Assembly: GCF_000151315.2 (NCBI RefSeq)
Contig: NW_011887296.1
Coordinates: forward strand, 134,643-198,642
Origin: Capsaspora owczarzaki ATCC 30864
Taxonomy: Eukaryota > Opisthokonta > Filasterea
Length of the DNA stretch: 64,000 nt
Reading direction: 5' to 3'
Shown: positions 29,808 through 39,926 of the stretch, piece after piece
Layout: every line of letters starts with the position of its first letter
Numbering within the stretch: position 1 is the first letter of the stretch
Translations under genes and position numbers: made by a program
The notes under the pieces: generated by a model
Seen by the model: only the letters and a program-made list of their open reading frames with translations
Database searches by the model: none
What the model was told of the DNA's origin: nothing

Positions 29808-31018
29808 GTGTGTGCGTGCGTGTGTGTGACTTACCCAACGCTGCCTTTTGTTTTTTTGCCACCTCAGCTCGTCGGAACGCGCTATGTCTTGTATCACCGT
29901 GAGCAATGGCATTACTTTCTGCTCGATTACTGCTATTTTGCGCAATGCCTGCTACTCTTCTACCTATTCTTTTATCCAACGAGCGGCCAACTCTTCGAGC
30001 TGGTTTTTAGCAGCATGAACGGCCCGCTAGCTTGGAGCGTTATCACTTGGGTAAGTAAAGGGAATATGTGTGGCGAGTATTGCTCGAGAGCGCGCGCTGA
30101 TTCAGATTCTTTTTTGGTTTTCAAAGCACAACTCGTTCGTGTTTCACGATCTCGACAAAATGACAAGCTCAGCCATTCATTTGTTCCCTGCTATCGGTAC
30201 GACGTCTCGGAGAGCTTTGTATCGCACAGTTGAAGCTTGGTTCAGCCTCATCACATCTACATGTCTTTCGTTTCGTTGCGTTGGTGGCTCCGCACGCACA
30301 GTCACTTATTCCATTCGCTGGTACACGCCGCTCGAGGGCCAAGCTTCCGTGTGCTCCCAAGACGACTGCAGCATTCCCAGCGTCTGGTCGTGGCTCTCCT
30401 CTCCTCTCGTGATTTACGCCATCTGGCAGCTCTCCTACTTTCTCAAGACCGAGTATGTTGACCACGCAAAGATTGCTGCCAATGTTCGCCTCAAGACGAG
30501 CTATCGTTGGCTCAGCAGTTCGCGCGGCCACATTTCTTATCGCATTATGAACAAGTTTGATCGACGCTTTTGGCCGACCGTGTACATGGGTAGGGTGGCC
30601 ATTTTGTTGAGCAACGAGTTCAAGAAGTTTTGTTGCTCACAACCTCTCATTTCAATCAAACGATTTGTGCAGGAATTCAACTCTTGTTCACAGTCCTGAC
30701 AATTCTACCAACCATCCTGTTCTTCCAGTCCTTTGTCATGCACACCATTTTCTTGCTCGGTACGTTCCACGTCGGACGATTCTTTAGCTTTATTATTAGG
30801 ATGATTTTTTTTTTTGGGGGGGGGGAGCTTGCGTTCTAATGACTCTTCTTCTGCGATTCCACGTTGTAGGACTTTTGCTTGCTGCGCTTTGGAACGGTGC
30901 CAACTACTATGTGACATTCCTGTTTGAGCGCACACGAGCCCAACACGCGCCTCCCCCAGCTCCAATCGTCCCGTCAGTCGTCAGTCCGCCCGCCGATGTC
31001 GCTGGCAAGGAGCAATAG
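28304..31018 (+). CDS. GPC1: Glycerophosphocholine acyltransferase 1-like membrane protein (DUF2838)
   Basis: The family acylates glycerophosphocholine with acyl-CoA to remake lyso-PC; multi-pass ER membrane enzyme. Exons 28304-29425, 29551-29703, 29868-30050, 30127-30196, 30302-30589, 30673-30759, 30870-31018 join to 683 aa. Residues 1-330 are a disordered Ser/Asp/Gln-rich extension and 340-374 a charged helix. The C-terminal half matches DUF2838: YVLYHREQWHYFLLDYCYF, HNSFVFHDLDKMTSSAIHLFPA, SIRWY, YAIWQLSYF, TSYRWL and ALWNGANYY. Yeast and plant homologues are shorter, lacking the long N-terminus. The 30197-30301 intron is 105 nt with no in-frame stop. Animals generally lack this family, so the gene argues for a non-metazoan host. 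Confidence 0.88.
29718..29829 (+). repeat. (TG)n microsatellite in an intron of the GPC1-like gene
   Basis: About 110 bp of TG/TGCG repeat starting 14 bp after the donor at 29704 and ending 38 bp before the acceptor at 29867. It is the second long UG-repeat intron in the window. Confidence 0.95.
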
Positions 31019-31119
31019 CTTGTCTTGTACAGTTTTCTCTCTTTGAAGTTTTGTAATGTTTCAGTACTTTTGTTTTAAAAATTACAAGAAAAACTAAAAA
31101 CTCAAACAACATCGTTGGC

Positions 31120-32866
31120 TTATTGTGCTCCCACTTGGCTTCGCAAGGCGTGTACAGCCGCGCGTTGATCCGGCGGTAGCATATCGATTTGCTGTGGAGT
31201 GAGTGCCATGAGCTGCATCAACAACTGCTTGCGACAAACGTTAAAAAAATCACCAAATAAAAATAAAAAACCCGGCAAAGGGCAGTGAGAAACAGAATCA
31301 CAAAACAACGACACCCAAACGTGATCCACGCGCGTTCGTACCTGGTGTTCTTGCGTCATGGGAGCGCCTCCGCCCATGGGTGGTGGCGGTGGACCAGCCA
31401 TCAGTGGTGCAGATTGGTGCATCATGCCGCTTGGCGCGGGCATCTGGCCCATGTTCATTGGTGGCATATTCTGCTGGGACGATGGTGCACCTCCCATGCC
31501 TCCCATGTGACCCATATGCTGACCTGGCATCATACCCATGCCCTGGGATGGCGGGGCTTGGTGGTGCATCCCTTGCGGGCCGAAAGATGGCGGCGGTGGC
31601 TGATTTGGCGGTGGGCCGCCCATGTGCATTTGTGGGGGTGCTTGCGGGCCCGGCACAAACGACGGACCGCCATGCGAATGAGATGGAGGCTGCATGCTCT
31701 TTGAGGTTTGAGGAATGGATGCAATCATTTTCTTCACAAATCCAGTCAAAATGGAAGGGTCAGTCTCCCAGATGGTCCACGACAGGCGCGGCCAGCGAGA
31801 TTTGTCGCCATACCTTTGCCACTTCAGGATCAACCAATCCCAGTTGAAGCTGTGCCTGAAGAAGCGCATACGCCAGTTGGGGGTTGAACATGAGTGTTTG
31901 CCGGGCTTGCTCGGGAGACCCAGTGATAAATTGCTGAAGAGAAGGAAACAAAGGACCAGAAATAATGACAAAGCAAGCAAATTCGAGGAGAAGCGCCATG
32001 GTAATGAGTGACAATGGCTCAAACAGTCGCCGAAATCACCCCCCCTTGCGCCTTTTACCTTCATTTGCTTAAGAAATTCAAAGATCTGAGCGGGTGGCAT
32101 ACTGGCCAAGGTTGTGTTGATGCTTTCTGCAGCCGGCGGGCCACCGGCGGGAGGAGCTTGTCCATAAACTGGTCCCTGAGCACGCACGTTCAACGGGGGT
32201 AAACGAGGTTGAGAATGTACCGATGAGTTGGAGGATGACAAAGAAGTTCCAAAGAAACATCCGAGCCACAATGAAGCACACATACAGCCGCCTGGTACGG
32301 GTTGTGTTGGGGAGCAGCACGCGAAGCAACGTCCATGGCTGCTTGACCGGCGAAAAAAAAAAAAAAGCAAACAAAAACAACCCAAACCAAAATTCACATC
32401 GATGAGGCATTGGTACCACAGCAACTGCTCTCTGACCCGTACAACCACGGAGCAGGACTCTCCAGTACACATCAACAAAGCACCCCGCAACCAAAGCGAC
32501 TCACGCGCACTGTCTTGCTGAAACTTTGACACATGCATTCCGGGACCTGGCCGCTCGCCACGCTCGGCACGGTCGCCGCCGCCGCGATCACCGCGATCGG
32601 TGTTTCCGCCAAACTTGATAACAGCATCACTTTCCGCAAAGTCAACACGGATGCGACGGCCCTTGAGCTCGAGGTCGTTCAGGTTGCGAATGGCGCTTTG
32701 GGCGGTTTCGGCGTCCGTGTACTCGCAAAAGCCAAAGCCTTTGGGCTTGCCGGTGTCGCGGTCAAACACCAATCTGCAGAGAGTTTTCCAGCAATGACGA
32801 ATGCGCGAACAAGGGTGAGTTGCTTTTGTGTCTGGGACGACGGCATAGTGAAAGGGGGAGAAGGCG

Positions 32867-32900
<34 letters not shown>

Positions 32901-33298
32901 CACTCCCCCATCGTTCGACCAAAACGCGACTCGAGGCCAGTTCGAGCAGCAGCTCAATGAGGTGGTTGCACCATGTTGCTTGCGTGAACGACGACGAGGA
33001 GCGGGGCGGGGGGAGAGCAGGAGCGGGCGGATGAGCAGCAACAGTTCGTTCGTTTGTTCGTTGCAGCGTTTTGCTTTGCCTGAATGAGATGACGGGACCG
33101 ACTTGGCTGCACAGATCGATGACTTCCTGCTCGGTGACATCGTACGAAATGTTGCCCACTAATAAAACCAGACCAGAGACAGACAAGACAGACAAGACAG
33201 ACAAGACAGACGAGTGAATGTTTCGAGTGAACAGCTCAATGCAACGACACTTTGATTCGCCGTTTTGCGTTACCAAACACGCATTTCGAGTCCTTCAT
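31120..33298 (-). CDS. CSTF2: Cleavage stimulation factor 64-kDa subunit
   Basis: Binds GU-rich sequence downstream of polyadenylation sites in nuclear mRNA 3'-end cleavage. Exons 33298-33274, 33158-33080, 32773-32505, 32338-32286, 32175-32059, 31933-31814, 31764-31342, 31227-31120 (31224 is possible) give about 397 aa. The N-terminal RRM holds [15 protein letters not shown] and [17 protein letters not shown]. The hinge ([34 protein letters not shown]) binds CSTF3/symplekin in the family. A Pro/Gly/Met-rich linker follows, then the C-terminal helical domain ([17 protein letters not shown]). Intron 2 uses a GC donor (AG|GCAAAG at 33079); the intron 31765-31813 is only 49 nt; the last acceptor is AAGCAG, a tandem NAGNAG. 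It lies tail-to-tail with the GPC1-like gene, 101 bp apart. Confidence 0.95.
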
Positions 33299-33628
33299 TG
33301 GTGAATTGAGAATGTGGAGTGGTGAGGAGGGTCGCAAGTGCAAGTGTCAGTGGACTGCTGCACGTTGTTGTTGGATGTTGCAATTGTCGACCAACTGAAT
33401 CAACGCTTGACACTCAGATTGCACTTGTTGATCCAGCGTTTTTCTTAGGTTTTCTTAGGGTTTCTTAGTATTTTGTCTTGTTTTTTGTTTTGAGATTCTT
33501 TTTCCTTGTCAGTCGTCTTCCTTTGTTGTTGTTGACTTTGATTGTATTCTCGCTTTGCATTTACAGTCGTCCCTTTCACACTCGTTTTTGGTTTTTTTTT
33601 TCATTTTCTACTTTGATTTTCTACTGAC
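33299..33628. promoter_or_regulatory. Bidirectional promoter region CSTF2 / cytochrome P450
   Basis: A 330-bp head-to-head gap. It contains a threefold near-repeat of TTTTCTTAGG around 33,440-33,470 and is T-rich towards the P450 start. No coding exon is seen. Confidence 0.5.
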
Positions 33629-36186
33629 ATGCTGCTTGCATTGCTGGAGGGCCTGCTGCAGCTCGGCGGAGGCAGTCCGGGAGCGGGTGCCTGCTCGACG
33701 ACAACAATCGTCCTGCTGGTGCTCACGGCGCTGCTCGGCGGGCTGGTTGCGTACACGCAGCTCAGCCGCACACGCCGGCTCGTGTCGCTGCTGCCAGCCA
33801 TGCCCGCGCTGCCGCTGATTGGCTCTGTGCCCTGGTTTGAGCTGGACGACGCGCGCTTCTTTGTCCAGTTTGTGGGTCTCGTTCAGCAGTTTGGCAGCGT
33901 GTTTACCATCTGGCTGGGGCCCATCCCGATCGCCGTCCTCACCGCCCCAGAGTCTGTCGAGGTGAGTTGCACGACGAAGAGTAAGCATGTTGAGGGAAGG
34001 AGAGACTGAGTGAGTTCCATGACGAGGCAGGAGGGGTGGGGCGATGGCTCTGGTCGCGACACGAAGACCTGAACCCGCCTGCCCTCTTCTCACCTCCCCA
34101 CCACCATCACTGTGTTGCCCCCGCCATGCCACGTCGGGTTTGTTCGCTCTTCTTCTTCTTGTTCTTCTTCTTCCTTGAAGTCGCTTATTTTGAATCGGCT
34201 CGGTGGATCATTTACTGACTGCCAACGGAAGCGGCTTGCCACGCCTACCACGATTTTAGTGGCAGAACACAGCTGTCCCTCTCGCGCTTTATGCCTTCTG
34301 CGTTATTCTGCTCTGTTGCGTTTGCATACTAATCTGACTTGGTGGAGTGGGTGCAGGGGGGAGGGGAAATGCTGACGGTTGCTGGGATGGACAGAAGAAG
34401 ACAAAGAGAACGCGCGTGAAATGTGATTACGGCCAAACACGCCGCGTAAAACACTGATGCGAATTAGAGCAGGTGCCATGGATGGGTACAAGCTCAAGTT
34501 GGGCAATAGACAGTCGAGAATAGTGAAGAGGGCGAAAGGGAGAAGGGGGTGAAGGGGGTTAGACCGGGTCTCGTACGTCTTTGAGAGGGGGTGTGACTGG
34601 AGCCGATCATTCTGAGTTGTTCTGGTGTCGACCAATTAACCGACAATTCCGGTGAATGCCGATCCATTGCCAAAACAACTCGTGATCTTCCCCAAACATT
34701 CGCCAATGAAAGCATCTCACAAAATTCGACTTTCAACTCAATCCTTCTGCTACATGTAAATGATTATCGTTGCCTCGCAGGCCGTGCTTCGTGGCTCGCA
34801 TCATATCGAGAAATCCTTCATTTACTGGTTTTTGACACCCTGGCTGGGTCGCGGCTTGCTGACCTCAGGCGGCGACAAGTGGCGCACTCGTAGACGCATG
34901 CTGACGCCGGCCTTCCACTTTGACATTTTGCGCGGAATGGTCGAGGTGTTCCGCGAGCAAGCTGAGGTCCTTATTGGCGTTTTGGATGCCAGCGCAGACA
35001 CGAAAAAGCCGATCGATGTCTTCCCGCTGGTCTCGCTGTGCGCACTGGACAGCATTTGCGAAACGGCCATGGGCAAAAAGCTGCACGCGCTGAAACAGAG
35101 CGAAAGCACCTACGTCCAGGCTGTCTTCCGCATTTCCGAACTCATCCACCATCGCCAAAAGTTTCCCTGGAACTGGCCGGATTTCATCTACAGCTGGCTC
35201 CCTGATGGGCGCGATCACACACGCGTTCTGGCAGAGCTCCACAACTTTACCGACTCGGTCATTGCAGAGCGACGCGTCTTCCTCAACGACAACCCCGACG
35301 TGACAGACGAGCAGGCCGACTCGTCCAAGAAGCGCCGTCTCGCGTTTTTGGATTTGTTGATTTCTGCGCGCGACGAGGATGGCAACCACCTTTCCAACAT
35401 GGACATTCGCGAGGAAGTTGATACATGTAAGTGAACTTTTTTGTTCTAGTTTCTTCTCGAGGAGCTGTGTGAACTCAACAACCCCCTCACGTCTTTTTTT
35501 TGGCTTGTCTCCACAGTCATGTTCGAAGGCCACGATACCACCGCTGCAGCCTTGGCATGGTCGTTGCATTTGATTGGCAGCCATCCCGATGTTCAAGCAA
35601 GAATCCACGAAGAGCTTGATCGTGTGCTGGGCAGCGAGCCGTCGCCCTCGTTTGAGCAGCTGAAGGCCCACGAGTTGCCGTATCTCGAGATGACGCTGAA
35701 GGAAGCACTTCGACTGTTCCCATCTGTGCCGGCCATCAGTCGCGTTCTCGACCAGGACATTGACGTCTGCGGCTACAAGATCCCAGCAGGGCTCACCGTT
35801 GGTCTCATCCCGTATGCTGTCCATCGCGATCCAAAGCATTGGCCCGACCCGGAAGCATTTAATCCGGACCGGTTTTTGCCCGAGAACTCAGCCAACCGAC
35901 ACCCGTACGCCTATATTCCGTTCTCCGCCGGTCCCAGGAACTGCATTGGTGAGTTGCATTGGCTGAGAAACAAAACGTTTTGCCCAATTTCGTGACAATG
36001 TTGCTGATTGCCACTTCACCACCAACAGGACAACGGTTTGCCGAGTTTGAGGAGCGTGTCGTCATGGCGTCCATCCTGAAGCGATTCCGGATTGTGTCAA
36101 CTCAAACACGAGACCAGCTTGCCCCCCTTGGCGAGATCATTTTGCGGCCTCGAGACGGTGTCTGGGTGACGCTGGAGCGACGCTGA
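33629..36186 (+). CDS. Cytochrome P450, CYP4-like
   Basis: Microsomal heme-thiolate monooxygenase; CYP4 relatives oxidise fatty acids and other lipids, but the substrate here is unknown. Exons 33629-33961, 34781-35426, 35517-35948, 36029-36186 join to 522 aa, normal length. An N-terminal membrane anchor lies at about residues 20-45 (TTTIVLLVLTALLGGLVAY). The C-helix WRTRRRMLTPAFH, the I-helix FEGHDTTAA (the CYP4-type signature), the K-helix ExxR (KEALRLFPSVPAISR) and the heme loop FSAGPRNCIG with the axial cysteine near 468 are present. The heme-loop glycine codon is split by the last intron. Intron 1 is unusually long (819 bp) and shows no coding exon. Confidence 0.92.
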
Positions 36187-36529
36187 GTGGTCGACACAAT
36201 AGAGATATCGTTTTTTTTTTCTCCTCCCTCCCCCGTCTGATTTCGTTTTTGGCATTATTGAGTGAGTCTCTGTTCTTTCCTTCCTCCGATTTACGCATGC
36301 ACGATTGTGTCCAGTTGTTTGTACAATAATTGCTTTCGTTTTTTGAGCAGCTTTGTCATTGTCTCTCGCAAAACCAACTTTATGTGTTGTGCTGAGATGC
36401 ATGTGGCTCGCGTTGGAGGTCACGCATCGCGACTTGAATCTGCTGCATCGTTCATGATGTTAGACATTTGCCAGGATGGGTGTTTATTGCGGAACAAGGA
36501 ACTTGCAACTAAAATCGCAGTCTGTGCTG
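36187..36529. other. Convergent intergenic region P450 / RBM18
   Basis: A 343-bp tail-to-tail region, T-rich just after the P450 stop. Probably both 3' UTRs. Nothing else recognised. Confidence 0.5.
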
Positions 36530-37586
36530 TCATCGCCGCCGATCACGGTCGTTGTGATCTCGCCTTTCATGGTGCCTGTCTCCATGATGCCTGTCGCCAT
36601 GGTGCCTTGAGGACGAAGATGCTTCGACAGGGACTGGTGGCGGGGCAAAGTATGCTGGAGCTAGGTCGTCCACAGCAAGCTCGGATTCGCGCTCCATCAA
36701 ACGAAGCTTTTGCTCGACTGCGAGTATGCGAGCGGTGATACTGTCGAGACGCGCGCGGAGCGGGGGGGGGGGAAGCGAGAAGGAGGCGATGGATGTTAGA
36801 TGCATTTCCCAGCCAATTCTTGGAACAAAGTCAACTTACTTTGCGATATTGTCTAGAGATAGCGTTTGCGGGACTTCCAACCCGTGCTCTTCAGTTGGTC
36901 GCTTGCGATTCCATCCATCATCTTCAGCCTGCCATGAGTCGTTGAGCAAGAACGGACGGTAAGAAGATGTCGAGCAAAAAGCAACAAGTTGTGCCGATCG
37001 GTCCATTTCCAATCGGCAAAACCCCTTCACAGTGAATAGCACAATCACAAACCTTCTCCTTGGCAATTGAAACACGCAGCGCGCGACCCAGTGCAAGCTT
37101 TCCATTGAGTTGCTCGACCGCACGATTCGCCGTCTACGATGCCAAGCACAACCCCCCCCCGCCAACCCCATATCCAGCAAACCCAACCCACCGTTAGCAA
37201 ACACAAGCAGTCTGCGAGTTTCACACCAGCCAAAGTCGTTTCAGTCCGCGTGCAGCAGAGCAGCCCCAAAGTACCTCAGCAGTGGCAAACTCGACGAAGC
37301 AGTAGTCGCGAGGCTCGCCGCGCTTTGGTCCCGCCGCGTGCCATAGGAAGTGCAGCTTGGTGAAGCCCTCGTAGCGCTGGAGCATCTGGAGCAGATGGTA
37401 CCTGAGATCCCAAGGAGCAGCAACAGGTTCAATGGTGTGTGTCGTATGAGGATCGTTGTCACTCACTCACTCCACTCACTCCACTCACTCCACTCACTCA
37501 CTCCACTCCACTCATTCAAATGAAGCTACAATGACTCACTCTGTCAGCCGTGCATCGAGATTGCCGATAAACAGTCGATAACTCAT
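36530..37586 (-). CDS. RBM18: RNA-binding protein 18 (single RRM)
   Basis: Small RRM protein of poorly known function. Exons 37586-37540, 37401-37275, 37133-37053, 36928-36840, 36740-36530 join to 184 aa (human 190). The RRM begins almost at the start codon (RLFIGNLDARLTEYHLL), with RNP1 as GEPRDYCFVEFAT and the conserved EQLNGKLALGRALRV. The C-terminal helix (ITARILAVEQKLRLM) and APAYFAPPP match human RBM18, followed by a His/Arg/Asp-rich tail. The short N-terminal leader of the human protein is missing. Intron 1 contains a CACTC-type repeat (37,461-37,515). Confidence 0.9.
37461..37515. repeat. CTCACTCCA-type tandem repeat in RBM18 intron 1
   Basis: Irregular tandem of cactca/ctccactca units over about 55 bp, inside the intron 37402-37539. 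Confidence 0.85.
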
Positions 37587-37883
37587 TGCAATCGACAGCA
37601 GCGCTCAGTGAAAACAGAGAGAGAGACGACTGAGCTGTGGTGCTCAGAACAGACTTCTGAGCATCACCACTGCTCAGAGCAACTGAACTGTGCTCGGAAC
37701 ACGGACATCCCGAATCTGACTTGTCATGTCTTTTGAAGTGTTTCAGTCCTTGTTTTTGCTAGCTCACCATTCTCAGAAACCAATCCAAGTTTGAATCCCG
37801 CGTCCCGACCAGGTCCCGCTGCTGCTCTTGCCTTCCTCTGCCTTGATTCATTGATTCATTCATTGGGTTGCTTTCATACCCGT
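37587..37883. promoter_or_regulatory. RBM18 / RPP40 bidirectional promoter with GCTCAG array
   Basis: A 297-bp head-to-head gap. Five perfect GCTCAG/CTGAGC hexamers occur in 75 bp (37603, 37630, 37642, 37657, 37672), alternating in orientation, with a sixth near-copy GCTCGG at 37692. Two of them form a hairpin, 37637-37670 (9-bp perfect core TGCTCAGAA/TTCTGAGCA, extended by GTGG/CCAC). Probably a regulatory element shared by both genes; the function is inferred. Confidence 0.6.
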
Positions 37884-39814
37884 ATGACGACGCTCGGCTT
37901 GTCTGCGCTGCCTCGACCCGGCGCGTTGCGCTTTGCCGCCCAAGCACCGCCGCTCGACAAGGACGCGCTCGTCCATCGCATTCTCAGCGAGCATCCACTC
38001 AACCACGCCGTGAGTGCATCTGAATCATCACGCTCTCTTGTTGAAGTGGGGGGGGGGGAGCAGCCGCCCCCGCCTCGCTCGTCCTCACCATCTTCATCTT
38101 CCTCGTGGCGCGCAGTCCCTGTCTTGTCTTGTCTGTGCTCCTGAATGCGACATCCAATGAATTGCAGCGTCACTCACTTACTGCTCAATGTCGGATTAAT
38201 GCGTTTGGTTGGTCCGTTTTTTTCTTTTCTTTGTATGGATTCGCTTAGGTTGAACTGGTGCTGCCATGGGCTCGCGATCGAGCTATTTCAGCGAATGCCA
38301 AGCAAACCAACGCAGCAGATTCAGTGACGCGAATGTCGGTCGCACAGCCGCTCAAGAGTGCGGAATTTCATGTCATTGAAATCCCGCTGCTGGCATTGTT
38401 GGACACTGAGTTTCTGCAGCGGCACGTTCGCAATGGCCATTTCGTTGCAATGTCCGTGAGTGAGCGCCTGGACGGATCTACCTGCGTTCCGGCCGTTGCA
38501 GATGGTAAAATCAAACCTCATCAACCTCGTCTTCATAGGTGAAGATGGGACCAAAAGTACAGCAGTGATGCTGACCAACTTGCATCTCTCTTCTGGACAA
38601 CCGAACTTTAGGATTTCTGACATTGTCGCTCAGCAAAGAGGCTTACGAGTTGTGTGGTCTCGAAGGCCAGCTGTCCAAGCACGAGATACAGCAGCGACAT
38701 AGTGCGGTTTGAAAACTCTCTATTGACCCAAATTGTGAATGTTGCTCACTTTTTTGTTTGTTTGTTTGTTTGTTTGTTTGTTTGTTTATTTGTTTGTTTG
38801 TTTGGGGTTTCCAGCCGTCCGGATACATCTCGCCGCCGAGAGCTTTGTTCCTGGCAAGAGCCACTACGAGCGAGTAAAATGGTGCTTTGCAGAGCGCTTA
38901 ACAAGGTCGTTCAAGTTTGTGTGCACGGATGCTGCGACTTGTAAGAAGAAGGCTATGCGACTGCTTTTGGTCGAATGGTTGCAGTCGAGTTTGAGTTTCT
39001 TTTTGGATGCATGGAAATAACTGAACCCTTCATCCCTAGATACAAATGGCGATCAACCTGCGCCATCTCCAGCACACGCTCTCAACAAACACGCGCTGGC
39101 TCCCGCACGAACCCTCCACCTTTCTCATACCGAACAGCGTGCCGTCACCGTACCACAATTACTTGTCGCTCCGATCGAGTCAGTGGCGGCACAGGACAAT
39201 GCCACTCTTGGACCCTATCTATCCACCTGGCAGACTTGGTTTGGCGCGATTTCGTGTGGAATCAGCCTGTACGTTCTCCCAACTTTGTTTTTGTTCCTTG
39301 CTCAACGGTAAACTCTTACTTTCCGTTCTGGTTGTTTCATTTATTATGTGGGCTGGTTGGTTGCAGAGCACCACGGGCCGCCGACGACTTTGCGAGTACC
39401 TTCCAATTTGAAGGCGTCGAGGTCGAAATTTCCGACACTGGAGACGCCGTTCCGCTGGCTGTTTCCATCAGCAAGTTTACCGGCATTGTGTCGAGTGAGC
39501 AAATTAAGCGAGTAGTTGCTCGAGCAAGGTACTGTTGCCATTACTGTTTCCGCTCAACCGTAGCTTTCACGCTCAAACCAGTCCCTTCTTCCTCTCCCGG
39601 CTTTGGTTTTGACAGAGCCTATCTGGCCACCTGCCCGGAACTCCCATGGGCTGCGCTCAATATCTGGGGTTTTATCGATGCTCCCGTTGCGTATGGCGAT
39701 CGCGAGCACTGTCTCGAACAGGCCAACGGGGAAAACGATGTGACGTTAATTCTGTTTCGTGACGGCGGCAGCTGTGTACTGAGCACTGCCAGTTCGCGAA
39801 ACGAGCTGACGTGA
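37884..39814 (+). CDS. RPP40: Ribonuclease P/MRP protein subunit p40
   Basis: Protein subunit of nuclear RNase P, which removes tRNA 5' leaders, and of RNase MRP. Exons 37884-38009, 38249-38504, 38612-38701, 38815-38940, 39040-39268, 39367-39528, 39616-39814 join in phase to 395 aa (human 363). Similarity is modest but spread in order: FHVIEIPLLALLDTEFLQRHVRNGHF, then ADGFLTLSLSKEAYELCGLEGQ, HYERVKWCFAERLTRSFKF, TWFGAISCGISL, AVSISKFTGIVSSEQI, and PWAALNIWGFIDAPVAYG near the end. The ADG|FLTLSLS junction decides between two alternative intron choices at 38,456-38,611. Intron 4 contains a TTTG tetranucleotide run (38,749-38,803). Shares its promoter with RBM18. Confidence 0.85.
38749..38803 (+). 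repeat. (TTTG)n tetranucleotide repeat in RPP40 intron
   Basis: About 55 bp of TTTG units with one TTTA variant, ending 11 bp before the acceptor at 38814, where it could serve as the pyrimidine-rich tract. Confidence 0.95.
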
Positions 39815-39870
39815 ACCTTGTCGAGCATTGTACATTCTGTAATCGTAATATTCTACAGCAGCAACTATCG

Positions 39871-39871
39871 C

Positions 39872-39906
<35 letters not shown>
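39871..39906. repeat. (CAA)12 in the RPP40/CFDP1 convergent gap
   Basis: Twelve CAA units in the 112-bp gap between the RPP40 stop (39814) and the CFDP1 stop (39927). In CFDP1 mRNA they would be UUG units of the 3' UTR. Confidence 0.95.
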
Positions 39907-39926
39907 GAAGAAGAACAACAAGAACG

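Noticed and set aside
37461-37515. Short direct repeats resembling an array
   Set aside because: Simple CACTC tandem repeat without spacers; not CRISPR and in a eukaryotic intron.
37785-37810. tRNA B-box-like sequence (TTTGAATCCCG)
   Set aside because: No A box, no acceptor stem and no cloverleaf can be drawn around it.
38456-38611. Alternative RPP40 splicing with 34- or 46-nt introns in this stretch
   Set aside because: They give no similarity to RPP40; the single intron 38505-38611 restores ADGFLTLSLSKEAYELCG in line with the family.
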